The notes beneath the pieces were generated by a model that had not been told where the DNA came from, did not search any database, and saw only the letters and a program-made list of their open reading frames with translations. The position numbers were made by a program, and so were the translations under genes. From Zoogloeaceae bacterium (GTDB taxonomy: Bacteria; Pseudomonadota; Gammaproteobacteria; Burkholderiales; Rhodocyclaceae), in assembly GCA_031273145.1 (NCBI GenBank), contig JAISSL010000118.1, positions 1 through 16,988 on the forward strand: a stretch of DNA of 16,988 nt, given 5' to 3'. Below are positions 1 through 6,446 of this stretch, one piece after another; position 1 is the stretch's first letter; every line of letters begins with the position of its first letter.

Positions 1-879
1 AGTCCGCCTGACGCAAAGCCAGAACCACAGGTGGCAGAAGCAGAGCCGACCAAAGAGCCGGCCTTGCCGAATCCAAAGGACGACGAGGCGCGAGAAAGGG
101 CGTGGGAAAATGAGAACCGTGCAGGCTTTAGGGAACTAAGACCGGGGCTTTGGGAAATAAAACTGGCTCATGATACCCCAGACTTCGGTAGTTGTACCCA
201 GGTAATGCGCCAGCTTGGGGGGGAGGAAGGAGAGGATGCTTGTAGGCAGGGGCAGGATTTTCTAGCCTCCCACGGCGCTCCCATTGCCAAGGACGGGACG
301 GTCGCTACCCAGCTTTGCATCACGGGTAAAGTAGACCCGCTTCGGCTTTTGCAGGAACTCTATTCTGTTAGCAGTATTGATGACTGCCGCTTCACCGTTT
401 TGTCCAGGGTGGATAACAAGATCAAGTTTTCTCAAAACTGTCCTAGCGTGACTGGTAAGCAATCCTTTGTGCATGGAGCCACCATCCACAGCGATACCGA
501 CGTGTCCTTTACCCTACTGAAGCAAGCGGTGAAAGAGAATGAAGGAGTGTACATGACGGGTGCGCCGAAATCGGCACGCTGGCTGGCTTCGGCTTGCGAT
601 GAGCCGGAGACAAAGTGCAATGGCATTGAAAGTTGTGTGCTCGCAGCAACGATGAACATGAGAAATGAATGTATGAAGCTCGTGCCAAAGGAACACCAAG
701 GTAGTTGTGCAAATCTGGGCACAGGCGTGTCACGAAATGCAGCCGAAAGCGCCTGTAAAAAGCCGCAAGATGAAGATTGTGTGAAAGGTCTGACATTCGC
801 AGGCATGTCTCAAATGGAGGCTCAAGGAATGTGTTCCGCAAGGAAGAACAAGAAAGCCGAAGCCGCTTGTTACAAATGA
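1..879 (+). CDS. DUF3617-type secreted protein, 5' partial, Cys-rich C-terminus
   Basis: The reading frame is open from base 1 to the TGA at 877-879, so the gene probably starts upstream of the window. A GTG at 31 is an internal possibility but has no convincing ribosome binding site. The visible N-terminus is a Pro/Glu/Ala-rich linker. It is followed by RPGLWEI and a region with paired cysteines (CITGKV, DDCRFTV, FSQNCPS), then a polar segment ending near SARWLASAC, which matches the layout of DUF3617 proteins (small exported proteins of unknown function). About 90 further residues form a tail with ten cysteines that ordinary DUF3617 proteins lack. Export cannot be shown because the N-terminus is missing. 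Base composition is lower in GC than the phn or etf genes, so a different origin is possible. Function is unknown; the family call rests on motif recognition only. Confidence 0.6.
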   Translation, partial: SPPDAKPEPQVAEAEPTKEPALPNPKDDEARERAWENENRAGFRELRPGLWEIKLAHDTPDFGSCTQVMRQLGGEEGEDACRQGQDFLASHGAPIAKDGTVATQLCITGKVDPLRLLQELYSVSSIDDCRFTVLSRVDNKIKFSQNCPSVTGKQSFVHGATIHSDTDVSFTLLKQAVKENEGVYMTGAPKSARWLASACDEPETKCNGIESCVLAATMNMRNECMKLVPKEHQGSCANLGTGVSRNAAESACKKPQDEDCVKGLTFAGMSQMEAQGMCSARKNKKAEAACYK

Positions 880-889
880 AGCCGCGCTT

Positions 890-912
890 CGCCCCGCAAG
901 CCTTGCGGGGCG
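890..912. terminator. Hairpin after the DUF3617 gene, terminator-like
   Basis: Perfect 11-bp inverted repeat (CGCCCCGCAAG, one base, CTTGCGGGGCG) beginning 10 nt after the stop codon. There is no clear T-run after it on either strand, so it may slow polymerase, protect the 3' end or act with Rho rather than be a classical intrinsic terminator. Confidence 0.5.
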
Positions 913-956
913 ATTGACGACGGGGGGTTGTTCCTTCCTCAGCAGACAAACCCCCT

Positions 957-986
957 CGTCATTCCGCGCGAAGTCGCGGAATCCAG
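957..986. repeat. Palindromic intergenic repeat, copy 1 (divergent)
   Basis: CGTC followed by ATTCCGCG, six bases, CGCGGAAT, then CCAG. It is the same repeat family as the copies at 1088, 1180, 1229 and 1276, but with a rearranged stem. Confidence 0.6.
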
Positions 987-995
987 ACCTGTAAC

Positions 996-1075
996 GGGAC
1001 GCAGGTTGCGTCCCCTACGAGTTGTTCAATGCGAAGAGCCTATAAACTGTCCGTAGGGGCGGCAACCTGCCGCCC
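996..1075. repeat. REPIN-like pair of inverted GTAG hairpins
   Basis: Two hairpins in opposite orientation separated by about 32 bp. The right one is GTAG (1053-1056) followed by GGGCGGCA-ACC-TGCCGCCC (1057-1075). The left one, read on the minus strand, is GTAG (1018-1015) followed by GGGACGCA-ACC-TGCGTCCC (1014-996). Both stems are 8 bp and perfect. The differences between copies are compensatory (A-T to C-G and C-G to G-C), so the fold is conserved while sequence drifts. A GTAG at the foot of a palindrome, and two such units inverted, are hallmarks of REP/REPIN elements mobilised by TnpA_REP (RAYT) transposases. No such transposase is in the window. Confidence 0.65.
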
Positions 1076-1087
1076 GCAAAACTCTTC

Positions 1088-1115
1088 CGTCATTCCCGCG
1101 AAGGCAGGAATCCAG
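1088..1115. repeat. Palindromic intergenic repeat, copy 2
   Basis: CGTCATTCCCGCGAAGGCAGGAATCCAG, read here as CGTC-ATTCCCGC-GAAG-GCAGGAAT-CCAG. It is one mismatch away from a full ATTCCC-N8-GGGAAT palindrome. Similar 20-bp cores are known as dRS3 in Neisseria and as abundant intergenic repeats in other proteobacteria. Confidence 0.65.
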
Positions 1116-1179
1116 TAAAAACATAGGGTTTTCGCAGGAAGGGGATGTTATGCCCCTGTGCCATGTCGACGCAAAGATA

Positions 1180-1209
1180 CTGGATTCCCGCCTACGCGGG
1201 AATGACGGA
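1180..1209. repeat. Palindromic intergenic repeat, copy 3
   Basis: CTGG-ATTCCCGC-CTAC-GCGGGAAT-GACGGA, in the opposite orientation to copies 1 and 2. The ATTCCC-N8-GGGAAT core is perfect. Confidence 0.7.
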
Positions 1210-1211
1210 AT

Positions 1212-1305
1212 GGGTACTCTGTTACACTGAATTCCCGCCTTCGCGGGAATGACGGAGCGGGTGCTCTGTTACACTGAATTCCAGCCTTCGCGGGAATGAC
1301 GGAGG
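1212..1305. repeat. 47-bp tandem duplication carrying palindromic repeat copies 4 and 5
   Basis: Two consecutive 47-bp units (1212-1258 and 1259-1305) differ at only three positions. Each starts GGGT(A/G)CTCTG and contains the ATTCCC-GCCTTCGC-GGGAAT core (perfect in the first unit, one change in the second), ending GACGGAG. It looks like a recent duplication by slippage or unequal crossover. Confidence 0.75.
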
Positions 1306-1441
1306 AAGTCCCGCCACGTCTGATCAAAAATCGTTGTCCGCAAAATACCGATGGTTTTTCAATCGCCGTCTGCAAGACCAATTTTCCTTGTGGGGGCGTG
1401 GTGGGGGTATCATCCTCTTTCTTCTTATCCAGTAAAAAAAC

Positions 1442-2338
1442 ATGTCTGACTTCAACAAGATCGTCATTTTTGGCGTGGGGCTGATTGGCGGGTCGTTCGC
1501 CCTGGCCTTGAAAACCGCGCGCGCGGCGTCTGAAATCGTGGGCTTTGAGCGCAGTCCGCAGTTGTTGGAAGAAGCCTTGCGCCTTGGCGTGATTGACCGC
1601 GCGGCAACTGACATGCGGGAAGTGGCGGGTGCCGACCTTGTGCTGATCGCCGCCCCCGTGGGACAGATGCCGGAAATTTTCGCCAGCATCGCGCCGTACT
1701 TGAGCGAAAAAACGGTCGTGACCGATGGCGGCAGTACCAAGGGGGATGTCGTGGCTGCCGCGCGCGCGGCGCTCGGCGGGAAAATCGCCCGTTTTGTCCC
1801 GGCGCACCCTATCGCGGGCGCTGAACATAGCGGCGTGACGGCAGCGCGCAGCGATCTGTTTCAGGGACGCAAGGTCGTGATAACGCCGCTCCCGGAAAAT
1901 GACATGGAGGCGCGGACGCGGGTTGAACAAGCCTGGCAGCAATGCGGCGCAACGATTCATGTTCTTGAAGCCGGACAGCATGACCGGGTGTTTGCGGCCG
2001 TCAGTCATTTGCCGCATCTGCTGGCGTTCGCGCTGGTGCGCGATCTGGCCTGTCGGGCAGAAGCCGGGATTTTTTTCGATTTTGCGGCTTCTGGTTTCCG
2101 CGATTTCACCCGAATCGCCGCCAGTCATCCAGAGATGTGGCGCGACATCTGCCTTGCCAATCGGGACGCTTTGCTGGAAGAAATAGACACCTATCAGAAG
2201 CAGGTGGAAGAATTCAAAATTGCACTGCAAAATAACGATGGCGCGGCGCTGGAAGAGCGTTTTGCCGTGGCGCGATCGGCGCGGCGCGCTTGGGGCGAGC
2301 GGCTGCAAGCGCAGGACGCGGATATGCCAAAAAAATAG
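1442..2338 (+). CDS. tyrA: Prephenate/arogenate dehydrogenase TyrA
   Basis: A 298-aa NAD(P)-dependent dehydrogenase of tyrosine biosynthesis. It converts prephenate to 4-hydroxyphenylpyruvate, or arogenate to tyrosine, by oxidative decarboxylation. The N-terminal Rossmann fold shows GVGLIGGS at 11-18. Family active-site positions are present: Ser98 in DGGSTKG, His122 in AHPIAG, the SHLPH segment at 188-192, and FRDFTRIAASHP near 219-230. An in-frame TAA at 1433-1435 lies just upstream and the Rossmann motif is close to the N-terminus, so the ATG at 1442 is secure. No good Shine-Dalgarno precedes it (a T/C-rich stretch, then an A-run), which is odd. There is no chorismate mutase domain and no adjacent pheA, hisC or aroA, so it is a stand-alone enzyme here. 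Prephenate versus arogenate preference cannot be read from sequence alone. Confidence 0.9.
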   Translation: MSDFNKIVIFGVGLIGGSFALALKTARAASEIVGFERSPQLLEEALRLGVIDRAATDMREVAGADLVLIAAPVGQMPEIFASIAPYLSEKTVVTDGGSTKGDVVAAARAALGGKIARFVPAHPIAGAEHSGVTAARSDLFQGRKVVITPLPENDMEARTRVEQAWQQCGATIHVLEAGQHDRVFAAVSHLPHLLAFALVRDLACRAEAGIFFDFAASGFRDFTRIAASHPEMWRDICLANRDALLEEIDTYQKQVEEFKIALQNNDGAALEERFAVARSARRAWGERLQAQDADMPKK

Positions 2339-2703
2339 TTTTGTCCCGTCCATTGCCGGGAGAAGTCTTTTTCGATGACGTTTGTGTTGCAGTGCAGCAT
2401 GAAAAGAAATGCTCGACTTGTTGTTTTTGGCGATGTAATCAAGTACATTTGGAAGAATAGTCAGATGCAGGAGGTAGTACAACAAGGAAACAGCGTGAGC
2501 AATCATCTGAACGGCATGACACGAAAGAATGCCTTCCCGATGTCGTAACATTGCTGGTTCCCTGGCGTTCTCTTCCTTCCGGCCTTTACCTGCCGGGATA
2601 TGCCTCTCTTCTGGCTCGGTCGCCGATTTTTTTCTGTGCGACGTTTTGTCGGTTTTTGCCGATACCCTGTTTTGTGTGTGGTCAAGTAACCTGGAGAAAC
2701 AAG
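2339..2703. other. Intergenic region between tyrA and etfB
   Basis: 365 bp without a gene I can support. A weak inverted repeat CCCG/CGGG at 2345-2360 followed by a short T-run (2368-2372) may help end tyrA transcription. A 57-codon ORF (2375-2548) has no properly spaced ribosome binding site. The etfB promoter should lie here, but I see no convincing -35/-10 pair. Confidence 0.4.
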
Positions 2704-3456
2704 ATGAAAATACTGGTTCCCGTTAAACGGGTTGTGGATTCCAACGTCAAGGTTCGTCCCAAGGCGGATGAATCCGGCGTCGATCTGGCGAATGTCAAGA
2801 TGGCGATGAATCCTTTTGATGAAATCGCGGTGGAAGAAGCTGTGCGTCTGAAGGAAAAAGGCGTCGCGACCGAGGTGGTGGTGGTGAGCTGCGGTTCTGC
2901 CGCCAGCCAGGAAACCTTGCGGACGGCTCTTTCGGTCGGGGCGGATCGGGCGATTCTGGTGGATTGCGGGGACGCTGACCTGCAACCTCTGGCGGTTGCC
3001 AAAATCCTGAAAGCCGTGTGCGCCAGCGAGCAACCGCAACTGGTGATTGCAGGCAAACAGTCCATTGATGACGATGCCAATCAGGTAGGCCAGATGCTTT
3101 CCGCCCTTCAGGGCTGGGCGCTGGCGGCATTCGCTTCCAAGGTGGAAATCGCGGGCAATAGCGCGAAAGTCACGCGCGAAATTGACGGCGGCCTGGAAGT
3201 GCTGGAAGTTCCTCTGCCTGCGGTGATTACGGCGGATTTGCGCTTGAACGAGCCGCGCTACCCCAAGTTGCCGGATGTCATGAAGGCGAAGAAAAAGCCG
3301 CTGGATACGAAAACTCCGGCAGACCTGGGTGCCGACATCACGCCGCGTCTGAAAACCCTGAAAGTGGCGGAACCGCCAAAGCGTCAGGGAGGCGGCAAGG
3401 TGGCGGACGTGGCCGATTTGGTCAACAAACTGAAAAACGAAGCAAAGGTGATCTGA
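2704..3456 (+). CDS. etfB: Electron transfer flavoprotein, beta subunit
   Basis: A 250-aa small subunit of the heterodimeric ETF that takes electrons from acyl-CoA dehydrogenases and hands them to ETF:quinone oxidoreductase in the cytoplasm. The start is ATG 2704, preceded by GGAG (2693-2696) at 7-nt spacing. The open frame extends further upstream, but that part has no family similarity. Features: [10 protein letters not shown] at the N-terminus, [15 protein letters not shown] near 36-50, the AMP-binding type segment [13 protein letters not shown] near 118-130, and the ETF-beta signature ([15 protein letters not shown] and following, about 156-176). The recognition loop [12 protein letters not shown] (189-200) corresponds to the loop that docks on dehydrogenase partners. 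The length is normal for housekeeping ETF rather than the FixA type. It is co-transcribed with etfA one base downstream. Confidence 0.95.
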   Translation: MKILVPVKRVVDSNVKVRPKADESGVDLANVKMAMNPFDEIAVEEAVRLKEKGVATEVVVVSCGSAASQETLRTALSVGADRAILVDCGDADLQPLAVAKILKAVCASEQPQLVIAGKQSIDDDANQVGQMLSALQGWALAAFASKVEIAGNSAKVTREIDGGLEVLEVPLPAVITADLRLNEPRYPKLPDVMKAKKKPLDTKTPADLGADITPRLKTLKVAEPPKRQGGGKVADVADLVNKLKNEAKVI

Positions 3457-3457
3457 A

Positions 3458-4387
3458 ATGGCTATTCTCGTTATTGCTGAACACGACCAGGCCAGCCTGA
3501 AGGCTGTGACCCGGAACGCGCTGGCGGCAGCCGCAAAGGCAGGCGGCGACATTCATCTTCTGGTGGCAGGCAACAATGCTGCCGGAGCGGTCAGTCAGGG
3601 CGCGGCCTGCGCGGGCGTCGCCAAGGTACTGCGGGCGGATGCGCCGTATTACGCCGCCCCTTCCGCCGAAAATCTGGCGGCCTTGGTAGTTTCCCTTGCG
3701 GGGAATTACTCGCACATCTTCGCGCCAGCTTCTTCCTTCGGGAAAAACTTCATGCCCCGCGTTGCGGCTCTGCTGGATGTGGCGCAGATTTCCGAAATCA
3801 TCGGGGTTGAGTCTGCGGATACCTTCGTGCGTCCCGTGTATGCGGGCAATGCCCTGGCAACCGTGCAGAGCGCGGACAAGGTCAAGGTCATCACCGTGCG
3901 GTCGACGGCCTTTGCCGCCGTGGGCGATGGCGGTTCCGCGCCGGTGGAAAACGTCGCGGCTGTGCCGGATGTCGGGCTTTCCAAACAGGTTGCCCTGGAA
4001 TTGACCAAATCCGAGCGGCCTGAACTGGGCGCAGCGAAGGTGGTCGTTGCGGGCGGGCGCGGACTGGGGAGCACCGAGAACTTCAAGAAACTGCTGGAAC
4101 CGCTGGCCGACAAGCTGGGTGCCGCATTGGGCGCTACCCGCGCCGCCGTGGATGCGGGCTACGTGTCGAACGATTGTCAGGTAGGCCAAACTGGCAAGAT
4201 TGTCGCGCCGCAGCTTTACATTGCGGTCGGCATTTCCGGCGCGATTCAGCATCTGGCCGGCATGAAGGATTCCAAAGTCATCGTTGCCATCAACAAGAAC
4301 GAAGACGAACCCATCTTCCAGGTTGCGGACTACGGTCTGGTGGCCGACCTGAATGAAGCCGTACCGGAGTTGATTGCCAAGTTGTAA
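3458..4387 (+). CDS. etfA: Electron transfer flavoprotein, alpha subunit
   Basis: A 309-aa large subunit of ETF carrying the redox-active FAD. The N-terminal domain resembles the beta-subunit fold. The C-terminal FAD domain shows VVAGGRGLGS (196-205), QTGKIVAPQ (243-251) and the ETF-alpha signature LYIAVGISGAIQHLAG starting at 253 and ending in VIVAIN. It lies one base after the etfB stop, so translation is probably coupled. A strong intrinsic terminator follows, which separates etfBA from the downstream dehydrogenase gene. The length is normal for the family. Confidence 0.95.
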   Translation: MAILVIAEHDQASLKAVTRNALAAAAKAGGDIHLLVAGNNAAGAVSQGAACAGVAKVLRADAPYYAAPSAENLAALVVSLAGNYSHIFAPASSFGKNFMPRVAALLDVAQISEIIGVESADTFVRPVYAGNALATVQSADKVKVITVRSTAFAAVGDGGSAPVENVAAVPDVGLSKQVALELTKSERPELGAAKVVVAGGRGLGSTENFKKLLEPLADKLGAALGATRAAVDAGYVSNDCQVGQTGKIVAPQLYIAVGISGAIQHLAGMKDSKVIVAINKNEDEPIFQVADYGLVADLNEAVPELIAKL

Positions 4388-4394
4388 GACACAT

Positions 4395-4431
4395 TTCCGC
4401 CGTCATGTTTTCATGGCGGCGGAAGTTTTTT
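4395..4431 (+). terminator. Rho-independent terminator after etfA
   Basis: A 13-bp stem (4395-4407 with 4412-4424, one G-T wobble) with a TTTT loop, followed after one G by six T (4426-4431). It starts 7 nt after the etfA stop and lies only 31 nt before the next start codon, so it should reduce or prevent read-through from etfBA into the acyl-CoA dehydrogenase gene. Confidence 0.85.
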
Positions 4432-4462
4432 CACGATTCAAAACCAACAGAAGGAGAAAGTT

Positions 4463-6286
4463 ATGAGTACCTATGCAGCCCCCTTAACCGACATGCGGTT
4501 CCTGATGAACGAAATCGCCGGTCTCAAGGAAATCCTGGGTTTGTCCGCCTTTTCGGAAGTGGACGCGGATACGGTTGATGCCATTCTGGACGAAGCCGCC
4601 AAGTTCGCAAGCGAGCAGATTGACCCGATCAACATCGTAGGCGACCGGCAAAATTCGCCCAAGTGGAACAACGGCGTCGTCACCGTCAGCCCGGAATACA
4701 AGAACGTCTATAAGCTGTTCTGCGAAAACGGCTGGCATGCCATGCCGGGCGCCCCGGAGTATGGCGGACAGGGCTTGCCCAATCTGGTCAATTTTGCGGT
4801 CAATGAGATGTGGCGTTCTGCCAGCATTGCCTTTGCGCTTTGCCCGATGCTGACGATGGGCGCGGTTCATGCCATGGAATTCCATGCGTCCGACGAAATC
4901 AAGAAGAAATACCTGCCCAAGATGGTGGAAGGCACCTGGAGCGGCACCATGAACCTGACCGAGCCGGCAGCCGGTTCCGACCTGACGGCGATTCGCACCA
5001 AGGCGGTTCCTGACCCAAGCGGCGATGGTTCTTACCGCATCACCGGCACCAAGATTTTCATCACCTGGGGCGAGCATGACATGGCGGAAAATCTCATCCA
5101 CCTCGTGCTTGCGCGTCTGCCGAATGCCGATCCCGGTCTGAAAGGCATTTCCCTGTTCGTGGTGCCCAAGTTCCTGGTGAAGGACGACGGCAGCTTGGGC
5201 GAGCGGAATGACCTCATCTGTTCATCCATCGAGCACAAGCTGGGCATCAGGGGTAGCGTTACTTCGACGCTCTCCTATGGCGACAAGGTGGGCGCGAAGG
5301 GCTGGCTGGTCGGTAAAGAGGGCAGCGGCGTTGCCAACATGTTTACCATGATGAACCATGCCCGTATCCATGTGGGGCTGGAAGGCATTGCGGTTGCCGA
5401 GCGCGCCTATCAACATGCGCTGGCCTATGCGCGTGATCGGATTCAGGGCGCGATCATTGGCGATGAAGCAAGCAAGAAAACGCCCAAGCCCATCCTGTTC
5501 CACCCGGACGTGCGCCGTCTGCTGATGGACATGAAGTCGCGGGTCGAGGCGCTACGCGCCATCGGTTACTTTGCGGCGGGCAACATGGACCTTGCCAAGT
5601 TCTCGTCCGATCCGGCCGTGAAGAAAAAGGCGCAAGCCTATGTGGAACTTTTAACGCCAGTCGTCAAGGGCTGGAGTACGGAAAGCTCCATTGACATCAC
5701 GTCCGAGGGGATTCAGGTGTTTGGCGGCACCGGCTTCGTTGAGGAAACGGGCGCGGCGCAGTACATGCGCGATTCCCGCATCACCACGATTTATGAAGGC
5801 ACGACGGCCATTCAGGCGAACGACTACATCGGTCGCAAGACGGCGCGTGAAGTCAACAAGGAGACGGGCGATGTCGCCTTTACTGCCAGGGCGTTGTACA
5901 AGGAGATTGCCGAGTTTGCGGCAGACCTCTCCAAGGACGCGAAACTGGGCGACATCGGCAAGAACTTGCAGGATGCCACCAAGGCGCTGATTGCGACGAC
6001 CGAATGGGCCGTCAAGAACTATGGCCCGGAACCGCAGGCGACTTCTGCCGGTTCGGTGCCTTATCTGAAACTGGGCGGGATTGTGCTGGGCGGCTGGCTG
6101 ATGGCCAAGTCCGCGCAGATTGCCCAGAAGAAGATTGACGCGGGCAGCGCGGATGGCTACTACAAGGGCAAGATTGCCACGACCCGGTACTATGCCAAGC
6201 ATTGGCTGGTACAGGCCGACGCGGTTGCCCGTGAAGTCATGGAAGGCGGGCCGTCCGTGTTGGGTCTGGACGAACCGTTGTTTTAG
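4463..6286 (+). CDS. Acyl-CoA dehydrogenase, ~600-aa type with extra C-terminal domain
   Basis: A 607-aa FAD-dependent acyl-CoA dehydrogenase that introduces the alpha-beta double bond into an acyl-CoA and reduces ETF. AAGGAG (4451-4456) precedes ATG 4463 with good spacing. It has an N-terminal cap typical of the long subclass, the FAD/substrate signature MNLTEPAAGSD (163-173), and the second signature QVFGGTGFVEE (418-428). IYEGTTAIQ (443-451) carries the likely catalytic base Glu445. A C-terminal helical domain (about 460-607) is characteristic of the roughly 600-residue subgroup that includes DmdC (3-methylmercaptopropionyl-CoA dehydrogenase) and several short- or medium-chain enzymes. DmdC labels are often over-assigned, and no dmdB or dmdD lies nearby, so I do not fix the substrate. 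Position between etfBA and ETF-QO fits a complete electron route to quinone. Confidence 0.92.
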   Translation: MSTYAAPLTDMRFLMNEIAGLKEILGLSAFSEVDADTVDAILDEAAKFASEQIDPINIVGDRQNSPKWNNGVVTVSPEYKNVYKLFCENGWHAMPGAPEYGGQGLPNLVNFAVNEMWRSASIAFALCPMLTMGAVHAMEFHASDEIKKKYLPKMVEGTWSGTMNLTEPAAGSDLTAIRTKAVPDPSGDGSYRITGTKIFITWGEHDMAENLIHLVLARLPNADPGLKGISLFVVPKFLVKDDGSLGERNDLICSSIEHKLGIRGSVTSTLSYGDKVGAKGWLVGKEGSGVANMFTMMNHARIHVGLEGIAVAERAYQHALAYARDRIQGAIIGDEASKKTPKPILFHPDVRRLLMDMKSRVEALRAIGYFAAGNMDLAKFSSDPAVKKKAQAYVELLTPVVKGWSTESSIDITSEGIQVFGGTGFVEETGAAQYMRDSRITTIYEGTTAIQANDYIGRKTAREVNKETGDVAFTARALYKEIAEFAADLSKDAKLGDIGKNLQDATKALIATTEWAVKNYGPEPQATSAGSVPYLKLGGIVLGGWLMAKSAQIAQKKIDAGSADGYYKGKIATTRYYAKHWLVQADAVAREVMEGGPSVLGLDEPLF

Positions 6287-6296
6287 CCGTTTTGCT

Positions 6297-6326
6297 CTTT
6301 CGGGCTACCATTTGGTAGCCCGAAAG
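6297..6326. terminator. Long hairpin after the acyl-CoA dehydrogenase gene
   Basis: A perfect 14-bp inverted repeat (CTTTCGGGCTACCA, TT, TGGTAGCCCGAAAG) beginning 11 nt after the stop codon. It lacks a T-run on either strand. It could be a processing or stability hairpin or a weak terminator between this gene and the ETF-QO gene. Confidence 0.55.
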
Positions 6327-6350
6327 GGTATGCTGCATGGCAGGGAACAG

Positions 6351-6422
6351 GCGCAAAGCATCTATCCTGACAGGAAACGCAGTTTAGATGCCTCGCGCAT
6401 GTAACCCAGAGAGACGTTCTGG
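6351..6422 (+). promoter_or_regulatory. Structured leader upstream of ETF-QO
   Basis: GCGC (6351-6354), an AAA internal loop and GCATCTA (6358-6364) pair with TAGATGC (6385-6391), CTC and GCGC (6395-6398). Inside lies a small palindrome TCCTG-A-CAGGA (6365-6375). A third hairpin CCAGA/TCTGG (6406-6422) follows just before the ribosome binding site. I recognise no known riboswitch; a post-transcriptional control element is an inference from the nested pairing. Confidence 0.35.
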
Positions 6423-6446
6423 AAAAACAAATACAGGGAGATGAAC

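Noticed and set aside
1180..1305. Regularly spaced palindromic repeats resembling a CRISPR array
   Set aside because: Only two units are in phase, the spacers are themselves repeated, and no cas genes are present. It is a tandem duplication of an intergenic repeat.
2375..2548. 57-aa plus-strand ORF between tyrA and etfB
   Set aside because: The nearest purine-rich site is 12 nt or more from the ATG, there are no recognisable motifs, and such an ORF is expected by chance in 365 bp.
1148..2551. 467-codon open frame on the minus strand over tyrA
   Set aside because: It is antisense to a clear tyrA with intact motifs, its composition is Arg/His-rich as expected for a shadow of a GC-rich gene, and its N- and C-termini run through repeats and non-coding sequence.
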